Made by a program: the position numbers and the translations under genes
The notes under the pieces: model-generated
The model's database searches: none
What the model was told of the DNA's origin: nothing
What the model saw: only the letters and a program-made list of their open reading frames with translations
In this document: in pieces, positions 13,709 to 20,105 of the stretch
Layout: every line of letters starts with the position of its first letter
Position numbering within the stretch: the first letter of the stretch is position 1
Source of the DNA: JAYOFM01 sp038117225
Lineage (GTDB): Bacteria; Pseudomonadota; Alphaproteobacteria; Rhodospirillales; Casp-alpha2
DNA length: 20,105 nucleotides
Assembly (NCBI GenBank): GCA_038117225.1
Contig: JAYOFM010000071.1
Location: 1-20,105 of the forward strand
Direction: 5' to 3'

Positions 13709-14476
13709 TTATTCAGCGGGCGGTCGGAAACCGGTCGCCACCACATACATCTCGCGCGAGTCGGCGCGACTCGACGGGGGCTTGGCGTGACGGACGGTCT
13801 TGAATCGTTGTTTCAGGCGGTTGAGCAGGGCGTCCTCGGTGCCGCCCCTGAGCGCCTTGCCGATGAAGGCGCCGCCCGGGGCCAGGGCTTCCTCGGCGAA
13901 ATCGATGGCGAGTTCGAGGATAGTCATGATGCGGATGTGATCGGTCGAGGCGTGGCCTGTGGCCGCTGGCGCCAGATCACTCAACACAACGTCTGCGGGG
14001 CCGCCGAGCGCCGCCAGCAATTGCGCCGGGGCGACGTCCTCGAGGAAATCCAGGGTCAGGATATCGACCCCGGGGATGGCTTCCATTTCGTTCTGGTCGA
14101 GTGCGACGACGCGGCCGCCACGGCAGCGTTCGACGGCGACCTGGCTCCAGCCGCCCGGCGCGGCGCCGAGGTCAACGACCCGCTTGCCGGCGCCCAGCAC
14201 ACCATACTTGTCATCCAGTTCCATGAGCTTGAAGGCGGCGCGCGAGCGGAATCCCCGGCGCTTTGCCTCGGCCACGTATGGGTCATTGAGTTGACGCTGC
14301 AACCAGCGGGTCGATGATATCTTGCGGCCCTTGGCGCTTTTTACGGCTTCGGTGACGTTGCGGCCGGTGATGTTGCCGGATTTACCGGGCTTATCCGATT
14401 TTCCCTTGGTCCGGCCCGATGTCTCCGGCGAGCGCGGCGGGCGGGGCGGGGTCGGGCCGCCCTTACGCGCCGCCAT
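13709..14476 (-). CDS. rlmE: 23S rRNA 2'-O-ribose U2552 methyltransferase
   Basis: This encodes 255 residues of the FtsJ/RrmJ family. The first 50 residues are a basic Pro/Gly/Lys-rich extension (RKGGPTPPRPPRSPETSGRT) longer than in E. coli. The core follows: RWLQRQLNDPYVAEAKRRGF, RSRAAFKLMELDDKYGVL, SAM motif I VVDLGAAPGGWSQVA, DVVLSDLAPAATGHASTDHI, APGGAFIGKALRGG and RADSREMYVVATGFR. The K-D-K-E catalytic set is intact (K in AAFKL, D in LSDLAP, K in IGKAL, E in SREMY). It methylates U2552 in the A-loop of 23S rRNA during late 50S assembly. It overlaps the upstream ppx/gppA gene by 14 bases, so the two are co-transcribed. Confidence 0.95.
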   Translation of the reverse strand: MAARKGGPTPPRPPRSPETSGRTKGKSDKPGKSGNITGRNVTEAVKSAKGRKISSTRWLQRQLNDPYVAEAKRRGFRSRAAFKLMELDDKYGVLGAGKRVVDLGAAPGGWSQVAVERCRGGRVVALDQNEMEAIPGVDILTLDFLEDVAPAQLLAALGGPADVVLSDLAPAATGHASTDHIRIMTILELAIDFAEEALAPGGAFIGKALRGGTEDALLNRLKQRFKTVRHAKPPSSRADSREMYVVATGFRPPAE

Positions 14477-15539
14477 GCGGCGTTCCGGCCTTGGCCTGGC
14501 GGGGCAACGCCGCGTCGGCGGCCATCATCTCCAGCAACAGGCCCTCGCGCACGCCGCGATCGGCGATGATGAGGTTCTGTGCCGGCCAGCGCCGCATGAC
14601 CGCGCTCAGCACCGCCAAACCCATGATCATGAGGTCCGCGCGACCGGCGCCGATACAGGGGTGGCGTTGGCGGGCCTCCATGTCCATGGCGGCCAGTTCA
14701 TCGGCCAGCGTCAGCAGACGGTCGCGCCCCAGAATCAGTCCATCGACCCGCGCCCGGTCATAGCGGGTCAGGCCGAGGTGTGTGGCCCCGAGGGTGGTTA
14801 CCGTGCCGGAGGTGCCAATCATGCGCACGCGGCCGCCGGCGATGCGCGCGCTGATGCCGTGTTCCGCGTCGAGCGGCCCCAGCCGGTCATCGACCCGGCG
14901 CACCAAGGCCTCGAAGGCGTCGACGGACAGCGGTGCCTTGCCGTATTCCTCGGCCAGGGTAACGACGCCAAAGGGCAGGGAATGGACGGCGATGGGCAGC
15001 GCCGGTTCGCCATTGACCAATGGCGCCCAGACCACTTCCGTGCTGCCGCCGCCGATATCGAACAGCAACACGTGGTCGTGCAGGGCGCCGTGCGTCGCGG
15101 TGACCTCGGCGTTCAACAGGGCGCGGCAGCCTTCCAGGGTGAAGCGCGCTTCCTCGGCGGCGGAAATCGGTTCGATGGCGATGCCGGTCTTGGCCGAAAC
15201 CCGGTCGATGAAGGTGCCGACGTTGGCGGCGCGCCGGCATGCCTCGGTGGCCACCGCGCGGGAACGTTGGCAGCCCCAGGCGCGCATTTTCTTGGCGCAG
15301 ATGCCGAGCGCGGCGACGGTGCGGTCCATGGCCTCGGCGCATAGGGCCTCGCTGGCGTTCAAGCCCTCACCGAGGCGGACGATACGCGAGAAGCCGTCGA
15401 CCACGTGAAAGCCCTCCGCCGTCGGCCGCGCCAGCAGCAGGCGGCAGTTGTTGGTGCCGAGATCGATGGCGCCATAGATCGCCGCGTCATCGTCGCGCGT
15501 GATGCGTGCCGGCGCTCGATTGCCGTTTCCCCGTGCCAT
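14463..15539 (-). CDS. Ppx/GppA-family phosphatase (short form)
   Basis: This encodes 358 residues from ATG 15539, with SD GGGAGGG. It is the short form, without the C-terminal HD-type extension of E. coli Ppx/GppA (about 500 residues). ASKHA-fold motifs: IYGAIDLGTNNCRLLLARP (phosphate 1), SRAVATEACRRAANVGTFID, ISAAEEARFTLEG with the catalytic Glu (E130), LLFDIGGGSTEVVW (phosphate 2) and RVRMIGTSGTVTTLGATHLG. Such enzymes hydrolyse polyphosphate and/or pppGpp in the cytoplasm; which one cannot be decided by sequence reading, so no symbol is given. It is the first gene of a pair with rlmE (14-base overlap), an order seen widely in alphaproteobacteria. Confidence 0.92.
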   Translation of the reverse strand: MARGNGNRAPARITRDDDAAIYGAIDLGTNNCRLLLARPTAEGFHVVDGFSRIVRLGEGLNASEALCAEAMDRTVAALGICAKKMRAWGCQRSRAVATEACRRAANVGTFIDRVSAKTGIAIEPISAAEEARFTLEGCRALLNAEVTATHGALHDHVLLFDIGGGSTEVVWAPLVNGEPALPIAVHSLPFGVVTLAEEYGKAPLSVDAFEALVRRVDDRLGPLDAEHGISARIAGGRVRMIGTSGTVTTLGATHLGLTRYDRARVDGLILGRDRLLTLADELAAMDMEARQRHPCIGAGRADLMIMGLAVLSAVMRRWPAQNLIIADRGVREGLLLEMMAADAALPRQAKAGTPHGGA

Positions 15540-15581
15540 CCCGTGATGCCCTCCCGCCCCGTCATCGCGGAGCTTGGCCCC

Positions 15582-15590
15582 AGTGTAGCA
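15582..15590 (-). promoter_or_regulatory. Candidate extended -10 promoter of ppx/gppA-rlmE
   Basis: The reverse strand reads TGCTACACT (15590-15582), an extended -10 (TGn plus TACACT), about 43 bases before ATG 15539. No matching -35 is seen, which extended -10 promoters do not need. Weak evidence. Confidence 0.3.
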
Positions 15591-15674
15591 ATTCCCGCCG
15601 CCATGGGTAGGGCCAATCGCGCTCGCCGCGCCGCGCCGGTGTTATTGCCGGGGTTGATCGGTTATGTTATGCAG

Positions 15675-15696
15675 CCGGCCCGGTCCAAGGGGCCGG
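15675..15696 (+). other. GC-rich stem-loop directly before tRNA-Gln
   Basis: CCGGCCC (15675-15681) and GGGCCGG (15690-15696) pair perfectly around an 8-base loop and are followed by GTTTG. The T-run is too short for a good terminator. It ends six bases before the tRNA, so it may be part of the precursor leader. Confidence 0.4.
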
Positions 15697-15702
15697 GTTT
15701 GA

Positions 15703-15776
15703 TGGGGCGTAGTTTAACGGTAGAACGAGCGGCTCTGACCCGCTTAGTCCTGGTTCGAATCCAGGCGCCCCAGCCA
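15703..15776 (+). tRNA. tRNA-Gln (anticodon CTG)
   Basis: The 74 bases fold as a full cloverleaf. The acceptor is TGGGGCG with CGCCCCA, then T8-A9, D stem GTTT/GAAC with loop AACGGTA, and anticodon stem AGCGG/CCGCT. The loop is CTCTGAC, giving anticodon CTG at 34-36. The T stem CCTGG/CCAGG has loop TTCGAAT, the discriminator is G, and CCA is encoded. The weak U1-A72 pair is a hallmark of bacterial tRNA-Gln and is recognised by GlnRS. It decodes CAG, the main Gln codon in GC-rich genomes. All stems are perfect. Confidence 0.96.
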
Positions 15777-15806
15777 CGCCATCGCGCATCTGCCATCGCG
15801 GGCCGC

Positions 15807-16238
15807 CTATGTGTCGTTCACGTCCAGCATCTGCTTGGACAGGGAGACAACGAAATCACTGACATAGGAATTTTGTTCGCGGATGAGGCGCAGCAGGTCC
15901 TCGATGCTATCTATGCCTAGGCTGCCCCCGATTTTGCGAGCGCCCTCATCGGTCAGGTTGGCATAGGCCATGTTCCATCCGCCGAATGTCCGATCGTCGA
16001 GCGGTTCATCGCCTATGATATTACAGTTTTCGTGCCGCGGATCCTGCTCGATGCGTTCATAAAGCGCGCGCACCGCATCGTCAGGGCCCTCCAAAACCTG
16101 CATGAAAACGCCCTTGCCGTATAGCAGGATGCCGGTGATTCCGTGCTCCTCATTATAGCGGTCGGCGACCTGGAGTATCTGCTCAAGGTCCGATGGCGCG
16201 ACATTCGGCGCACTCGATGAATAAATCAGCCTTATCAC
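15807..16238 (-). CDS. Single-domain BLUF blue-light photoreceptor (1)
   Basis: This encodes 143 residues from GTG 16238, preceded by a perfect AGGAGG seven bases away; the open frame to 16274 would only add a non-homologous tail. The BLUF domain spans residues 1-95: VIRLIYSSSAP with the photoactive Tyr6, RYNEEHGITGILLYG with Asn29, FMQVLEGP with Gln47, DPRHENC, and FGGWNMAY with Trp88/Met90. Those are the residues whose hydrogen bonds to the FAD isoalloxazine ring switch under blue light. Residues about 96-143 form the usual C-terminal helical cap (IEDLLRLIREQNSYVSDFVV). No output domain is attached, so it must signal through a partner. It is the downstream member of a tandem pair with the gene at 16353 and ends 30 bases from tRNA-Gln. 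Confidence 0.93.
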   Translation of the reverse strand: MIRLIYSSSAPNVAPSDLEQILQVADRYNEEHGITGILLYGKGVFMQVLEGPDDAVRALYERIEQDPRHENCNIIGDEPLDDRTFGGWNMAYANLTDEGARKIGGSLGIDSIEDLLRLIREQNSYVSDFVVSLSKQMLDVNDT

Positions 16239-16352
16239 GCAATGACCTCCTGGCCCACAGTCGACGACAAGCACGCTAACGAATAGCTGACGAAGACGTT
16301 GTTGCCTAGGTATTCGATCAGGTATTTTCGTGGCGACGAATTCGCCGGTCGG

Positions 16353-16784
16353 TTAGCTCGGGTGGGGCTCCATCATTTCCTTGAACACGGCGACGATGAA
16401 TTCGCCGACGTAAGAGTCCGGCGTGCGGACGAACTTGATGAGTTCCTGGGCATTCGTGACGCCGACGCTGCCGCCGACGGCCCGTGCGGTTTCATCGTTC
16501 AACGCCGCGTAGGCCATTTTCCATTCGGCGAAGGCCGTCTCACTGATGCCTTCCTCAAGCAGGACTTCGCATTCGCTGTGGCGCGGGTCCTTGGCGATGC
16601 GGGCGTAAAGCGAGCGAACGGCCTCGGCGGGACCTTCAAGAACCTGGATAAAGGTATCGTCGCCATAGAGCAGAATGCCCGTGATACCCTCGCCCGAATT
16701 GTGCGAGTTCGCGGTCGCGAGAATGTCGTCGAGATCAGATTGGTGCATGCCCGGTGCATGCGAGGAATAGATAATTCGTTTCAT
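16353..16784 (-). CDS. Single-domain BLUF blue-light photoreceptor (2)
   Basis: This encodes 143 residues from ATG 16784, the same length as its downstream paralogue and collinear with it. MKRIIYSSHAPGMHQSDL carries Tyr6, HNSGEGITGILLYG Asn29, TFIQVLEGPAEAV Gln47 and AFAEWKMAY Trp88/Met90, each at the same residue number as in the other copy. The cap region (AQELIKFVRTPDSYVGEFIV) is also conserved, ending in acidic/Pro residues. Flavin binding and photocycle should be intact; no effector domain is present. The 114-base gap to the next BLUF gene holds no other gene, so co-transcription is possible but not certain. It is divergent from an FAD oxidoreductase gene across an AT-rich 153-base spacer. 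Confidence 0.94.
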   Translation of the reverse strand: MKRIIYSSHAPGMHQSDLDDILATANSHNSGEGITGILLYGDDTFIQVLEGPAEAVRSLYARIAKDPRHSECEVLLEEGISETAFAEWKMAYAALNDETARAVGGSVGVTNAQELIKFVRTPDSYVGEFIVAVFKEMMEPHPS

Positions 16785-16937
16785 GCTAAGACCCCGTCGG
16801 TTCCCTGCGTCGATTTCCTACGAATGCGAGTTAATGTATCTGGGTTAAATGACAACAGACTTACACTAAATGGTATTCTGTAGTTTTTTAATCAAGTATT
16901 TCTTGTATTTAAATTAATTTTATAATTTCAATAGGTT
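16785..16937. promoter_or_regulatory. AT-rich divergent spacer, BLUF pair / FAD oxidoreductase
   Basis: This 153-base spacer is far more AT-rich than its surroundings, especially 16855-16936. TATAAT occurs at 16921-16926, 12 bases before the ATG at 16938, and is a plausible -10 for the oxidoreductase. A TTGTCA on the reverse strand (16856-16851) could belong to a BLUF promoter, but no -10 with proper spacing was found. Confidence 0.4.
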
Positions 16938-18260
16938 ATGGTCATTGTGAGCATGGAATTTACCAAGACCGATGATGAGGCTGTGCAGCTATCACCCTGG
17001 TTTTCATTAGCGCCCATCGCTGAGACAACGGACGGCCCAATTGCAGTCGTTGGCGCTGGCGTTGCTGGTAGCGCCATTGCCGGAGCGCTGATTCGGCGAG
17101 GCCGGTCGGTTGTTCTGATCGACCGGGATCATACCTTGTCCGGCGCCGCATCTGGCAATCCGCTGGCCGGCGTGACACCCAGGTTGAGCGCGCGACCGAG
17201 CCTGTACGGTCGTTTCCAGGCGCGCGCCTATCTGCACGCGGTCGAGGCCTATGACCGGTTGACGCGGGACGGTCATGCGGTGTGGCGCGGCGCGCGCGGC
17301 GCCTTCCTGGGGGCACGGGATGCCGCCGACGAGGCAAGGATGGCGGCGATCGCGGCGGCTTTTGAGTGGCCGGAGTCCGACATGGTGCTGCTCGATGCGG
17401 CGGCGGCGGCGACGCGCACCGGTGTCGACGTGCCATGGGGCGGGCTGTGGTTCGATCGCGGCGGCAGCGTGGCGCCGGCGGCCGTATGTCGCGCCCTCGG
17501 CGGTGGCGCGGCGCGGCTGACCGCCGCTGTCGCCGCCATTGAGGAATTGCCGGGCGGCGGCTATCGCCTGGTCGATGGCGGCGGCGCGACGGTTTTGGAG
17601 GCGGCGGTCGTGGTGATTGCCGGCGGCCCCGCGAGCGGCGAATTGCTCCGTGATCTGGCGCCGCCGCTGATTCCCAACCGGGGCCAACTCAGTCTGCTGC
17701 CGGCCGGGCCTCTGTCGGCGGCGTTGAAATCGGCGATTTCCTTCGGCGCCTACCTGAGTCCGGCGGTGGTGCGGACGGCGGCCGGACCGCGCCACATGCT
17801 GGGCGCGAGCTACGGGCGCCTCGACGAGGCGGCGGATGATGACTGGTCGACGTTTCGTGCCGAGGACCACGCCGAATATCTCTCGGCCCTGGCGGTTTAC
17901 GCGCCCGATCTATCGCGCGAGTTTGCCGAAGCGGCGCCGGTCGGCCGGGCGTCGCTGCGGGCGACGACGCCGGATCAGTTGCCGATCTGTGGTCCGGTGC
18001 CGGATGTCCCCGCCTATCGGCGTGATTACGCGGACATCCGCCATGGCCGTCCGGTGGAAAGCCACGCGCCGGCGACCTATCGGCGCGGCCTCTACGTGCT
18101 CGGCGGGCTCGGTTCGCGAGGGTTCCAGACCGGGCCGCTGGCGGCCGAGGTGCTGGCTGATCAGATGACCGGCCAGCCGTCGGCGCTGCCGGCATCACTG
18201 CTCGCGGCGATCCACCCGGGGCGCTTTCTGATCAGGGCGTTGAAACGGGGACGGGGTTAG
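16938..18260 (+). CDS. MnmC C-terminal-type FAD-dependent oxidoreductase (stand-alone)
   Basis: This encodes 440 residues from ATG 16938 (ATG 16953 is an equal alternative). Residues 35-65 are the FAD dinucleotide fold, IAVVGAGVAGSAIAGALIRR plus GRSVVLIDRD. Next comes the MnmC-typical SGAASGNPLAGVTPRLSA, then GRFQARAYLHAVEAYDRLTR, VVVIAGGPASGELL, PNRGQLSLLPAGPL, RASLRATTPDQLPICGPVPD and GLYVLGGLGSRGFQTGPLAA. It ends HPGRFLIRALKRGRG. This matches the FAD half of bifunctional MnmC, which oxidises cmnm5(s2)U34 to nm5(s2)U34 in tRNA. The methyltransferase half is absent and must come from elsewhere if the full pathway exists. The stop TAG overlaps the convergent sufE stop by three bases. A general D-amino-acid-oxidase-type role is the alternative. 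Confidence 0.82.
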   Translation: MVIVSMEFTKTDDEAVQLSPWFSLAPIAETTDGPIAVVGAGVAGSAIAGALIRRGRSVVLIDRDHTLSGAASGNPLAGVTPRLSARPSLYGRFQARAYLHAVEAYDRLTRDGHAVWRGARGAFLGARDAADEARMAAIAAAFEWPESDMVLLDAAAAATRTGVDVPWGGLWFDRGGSVAPAAVCRALGGGAARLTAAVAAIEELPGGGYRLVDGGGATVLEAAVVVIAGGPASGELLRDLAPPLIPNRGQLSLLPAGPLSAALKSAISFGAYLSPAVVRTAAGPRHMLGASYGRLDEAADDDWSTFRAEDHAEYLSALAVYAPDLSREFAEAAPVGRASLRATTPDQLPICGPVPDVPAYRRDYADIRHGRPVESHAPATYRRGLYVLGGLGSRGFQTGPLAAEVLADQMTGQPSALPASLLAAIHPGRFLIRALKRGRG

Positions 18261-18730
18261 CTGGTGCCGGCCTTCAGGGTTTGCGCATGCACAAACATGG
18301 TCTTGATCATTGCGTGCAGGCCGTTGGTGCGGCTCGGACTCAGATGTTCGTCGAGGCCAATGCCGGCGATGAACTCCGGTGGCGTTGCAAGAATGTCCTC
18401 GGGTCGGCGATCACTGTAGACCTTCAACAGGATGGCGATCAGGCCGGATACAATGGCGGCGTCGGAAATGGCGTGGAAGTGCAGCCGGCCGTCGGGCAGG
18501 GTTTCCGGCTTCAGCCACACCTGCGACTGGCAGCCTTCCACCTTGTAGGTATCGATCTTCCAGTCGTCGGGGAATTCCGGCAGCGTCTTGCCGAGATCGA
18601 TGATGTAGCGGTAGCGATCCATCCAGTCGTCGAAATACTGGAAATCCTCGATCAACTCGGCCTGCGCCTCGGCGATGTTGGTGCCCGCGTTGGCATCATC
18701 CCGCCCGTCCGATGTGGTGCCGTCCGCCAT
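18257..18730 (-). CDS. sufE: SufE-type cysteine desulfurase sulfur acceptor
   Basis: This encodes 157 residues from ATG 18730, with SD GGAGGGG; an in-frame GTG at 18766 is less well placed. SufE takes persulfide sulfur from the cysteine desulfurase SufS and passes it to the SufBCD scaffold in Fe-S cluster assembly. The family core is present: ELIEDFQYFDDWMDRYRYII, DLGKTLPEFPDDW, and the persulfide loop KVEGCQSQVWL with C67. SDAAIVSGLIAILLKVYSDR and IGLDEHLSPSRTNGLHAMIK follow. The first 20 residues are an acidic extension. The gene is separate from any suf operon in this window, lies divergent from hspQ, and converges with the FAD oxidoreductase gene. Confidence 0.95.
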   Translation of the reverse strand: MADGTTSDGRDDANAGTNIAEAQAELIEDFQYFDDWMDRYRYIIDLGKTLPEFPDDWKIDTYKVEGCQSQVWLKPETLPDGRLHFHAISDAAIVSGLIAILLKVYSDRRPEDILATPPEFIAGIGLDEHLSPSRTNGLHAMIKTMFVHAQTLKAGTS

Positions 18731-18859
18731 GTAACCCCTCCGCCGCGCCATCGAATGGACGCGCACAACCGGATAGATAGTCGCCGGCCGCGGGAATTTC
18801 CAGGCTCATTCGTCAGGTTCAACGGAATGACCGTGTTTGCGCTACGTAGATGTCCGGAC

Positions 18860-18887
18860 TTGCGTTGGCGGGGGGGCAGGCTATCTA
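18860..18887 (+). promoter_or_regulatory. Candidate promoter of hspQ
   Basis: TTGCGT (18860-18865) and TATCTA (18882-18887) are spaced by 16 bases and would start transcription near 18894, about 34 bases before ATG 18928. The spacer has a run of seven G. No heat-shock-sigma pattern was recognised with confidence. Confidence 0.42.
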
Positions 18888-18927
18888 ATGGCCGATGGAT
18901 ATCTTGAGCCGCCGGAGCGCCACCGGA

Positions 18928-19263
18928 ATGACGTCGACGGGACACCACGCGCGATATGCCATTGGCATGCAGGTCAAGCACCGGGTTTACGGATTCCGTG
19001 GCGTGATCTTCGATGTCGATCCGGAATTCGCCAACACCGAGGAATGGTACGACAGCATTCCCGAGAACGTGCGGCCGCGTCGCGACCAGCCGTTCTACCA
19101 CCTGTTCGCCGAAACGCCCGAGCGTTCGCCCTACATCGCCTACGTGTCGGAACAGAATCTGGTGCCCGACGAAGACGACGAGCCGATCAGCCATCCGGAG
19201 ATCCACGACTATTTCGTCGATTTGCGGGACGGTATCTACGTGCCGCGCCAGAAGGCGAACTAG
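18928..19263 (+). CDS. hspQ: HspQ / YccV-like protein
   Basis: From ATG 18928 this gives 111 residues, close to the 105 of E. coli HspQ. The frame opens at 18895, but that start would sit at the predicted transcription start. Family features are HARYAIGMQVKHRVYGFRGV, IFDVDPEFANTEEWY, RPRRDQPFYHLFAET and SPYIAYVSEQNLVPDEDDEP. HspQ is a small cytoplasmic trimer, first described as binding hemimethylated oriC. In enterobacteria it is a specificity-enhancing factor for the Lon protease and is induced by heat. Whether the Lon role holds here is inference. It is divergent from sufE and convergent with the cyclase gene (17-base gap, no clear terminator). Confidence 0.9.
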   Translation: MTSTGHHARYAIGMQVKHRVYGFRGVIFDVDPEFANTEEWYDSIPENVRPRRDQPFYHLFAETPERSPYIAYVSEQNLVPDEDDEPISHPEIHDYFVDLRDGIYVPRQKAN

Positions 19264-19280
19264 GGTCTCTCGAATTCTTC

Positions 19281-20105
19281 TTATTTCGTCTGAAATTCCC
19301 AGACGCCGTCCCAATCGGTGCCGGGCGGATTCACCTTCAGGTGTGCGATACGGCCTAAAAAGACATGGGGAACCGGATCGGCCGGGGACGCCGCGCGGCA
19401 GGCTTCGAACGCGCGGGTCGCGGCTTCCCAGTCCTGCTTTCGATACGCCGCCAGCGCGGCGAGCAGGTCATTCGGCGGTTCGGCGGATAGCAGCTCAAAA
19501 ATTCGCGTCGGTTCGGACTTGCCCTTGACGCGGATCAGGTCGAGTTCGCGGGCAAAGAAAGCCGGCCCCGCCAGTTCACGTGTGCGTTCCGACAGCATGA
19601 CCCGGGTACCGTAGTTCTTGTTGGCGCCTTCCAACCGAGCCCCCAGGTTGACCGGATCGCCAATGACCGAAAACTTGCGGGACGCCGGCGATCCGATATT
19701 ACCGGCGACCATATTGCCGGATGAAACACCGACGCGCATGTTAAGATCCAGGCCGTCCGTCTGCGTGCCCAGTTCCGTCGCCACTTCTTCCCGGAAGCGC
19801 TCGAAATTTTCCAGCGCCGCCAGCGCCGCCTTACAGGCCAGACCGGCGTGTTCGTCGGGCGCGGTGAAGGGCGGGCCCCAGTAGGCCATCACCGCGTCGC
19901 CCTGAAAGTCGTTGATGACGCCGGAATTGGCGCCAACCGCATCGGTCATGTGGCCAAGAAACATGTTGAGCATGCGCACCAGATCATGCGGCGGCAGTTT
20001 CTCCGAGATCGTCGTGTAGCCCTGCAGATCGATGAACATGACGGTCATTTCCCGCCGCTCGCCGTCGAACCGTCGGAAGTCATCGTCGTCAAGCCGGAGG
20101 ACCTG
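19281..20105 (-). CDS. Class III adenylate/guanylate cyclase, C-terminal part (5' end beyond window)
   Basis: The frame is open to the right edge; 19 codons before the ATG at 20048 read GERREMTVMFIDLQGYTTIS, the standard entry to a class III cyclase domain, so the gene continues upstream. The first metal Asp is in MFIDLQGYT, the second in INDFQGDAVMAYWGPP. The second subdomain has RVGVSSGNMVAGNIGSPASR and FSVIGDPVNLGARLEG, with the base-contacting Asp and the transition-state Asn and Arg. The usual purine-selecting Lys (in the pattern DKF.GD) is Asp here (NDFQGD), so nucleotide choice is uncertain. After the domain, LLAALAAYRKQDWEAATRAF and FEACRAASPADPVPHVFLGR form a TPR-like pair of helices. 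Such proteins usually have N-terminal CHASE2 or membrane sensors, which would lie outside the window. Confidence 0.92.
   Translation of the reverse strand, partial: QVLRLDDDDFRRFDGERREMTVMFIDLQGYTTISEKLPPHDLVRMLNMFLGHMTDAVGANSGVINDFQGDAVMAYWGPPFTAPDEHAGLACKAALAALENFERFREEVATELGTQTDGLDLNMRVGVSSGNMVAGNIGSPASRKFSVIGDPVNLGARLEGANKNYGTRVMLSERTRELAGPAFFARELDLIRVKGKSEPTRIFELLSAEPPNDLLAALAAYRKQDWEAATRAFEACRAASPADPVPHVFLGRIAHLKVNPPGTDWDGVWEFQTK

Noticed and set aside
14322..15344. 340-codon forward ORF
   Set aside because: Antisense shadow of the ppx/gppA gene.
15703..15806. tRNA-Gln as an island attachment site next to the BLUF genes
   Set aside because: No second copy of the tRNA 3' end and no integrase gene in the window.
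19264..19280. Bidirectional terminator between hspQ and the cyclase
   Set aside because: Only 17 bases; no stem with a T-run could be drawn.

Overview
The window looks like chromosomal DNA of a high-GC alphaproteobacterium, probably Rhodospirillales-like. This is inferred from strong G/C third-position codon use, the conserved order ppx/gppA-rlmE-guaB-(NTF2-like)-rsmB, the N/C-terminal sequences of SufE and HspQ, and a stand-alone MnmC-type FAD oxidoreductase. No phage, transposase or CRISPR signature was seen.

Left part (1-9189) is accessory and reads like a small-molecule or peptide-modification locus. From left to right it holds a TauD/TfdA-type Fe(II)/2-oxoglutarate dioxygenase (cut by the window edge), a small cupin, a 502-residue polytopic membrane protein, and a decayed second copy of the cupin. 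These are followed by a two-gene operon in which a 72-residue membrane peptide ending in Gly-Gly is translationally coupled (TGATG) to a 663-residue methyltransferase/ATP-grasp ligase fusion. A LysR regulator diverges from that operon. Next come a HemL-like class III aminotransferase/aminomutase and a second LysR regulator diverging from it. Both divergent spacers are AT-rich and carry inverted repeats. The one before the aminotransferase would also hide its ribosome binding site in mRNA.

Middle part (9224-10176) has orphan small genes: a secreted or membrane-anchored Lys/Ala heptad-repeat protein, a previously easy-to-miss 57-codon ORF, and a lower-GC 112-residue hypothetical protein with its own promoter.

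Right part (10398-20105) is mostly housekeeping: rsmB, an NTF2-like protein, guaB, rlmE and ppx/gppA, all leftward, then tRNA-Gln(CTG) rightward. After these come two tandem single-domain BLUF blue-light photoreceptors (143 residues each, all flavin-site residues intact), an MnmC(o)-like oxidoreductase, sufE, hspQ, and a class III nucleotide cyclase running off the right edge.

The items most worth following up are the Gly-Gly membrane peptide with its methyltransferase-ATP-grasp partner, the tandem BLUF pair, and the SD-masking inverted repeat of the aminotransferase gene. All function calls come from reading translated motifs by eye; no database search was possible.
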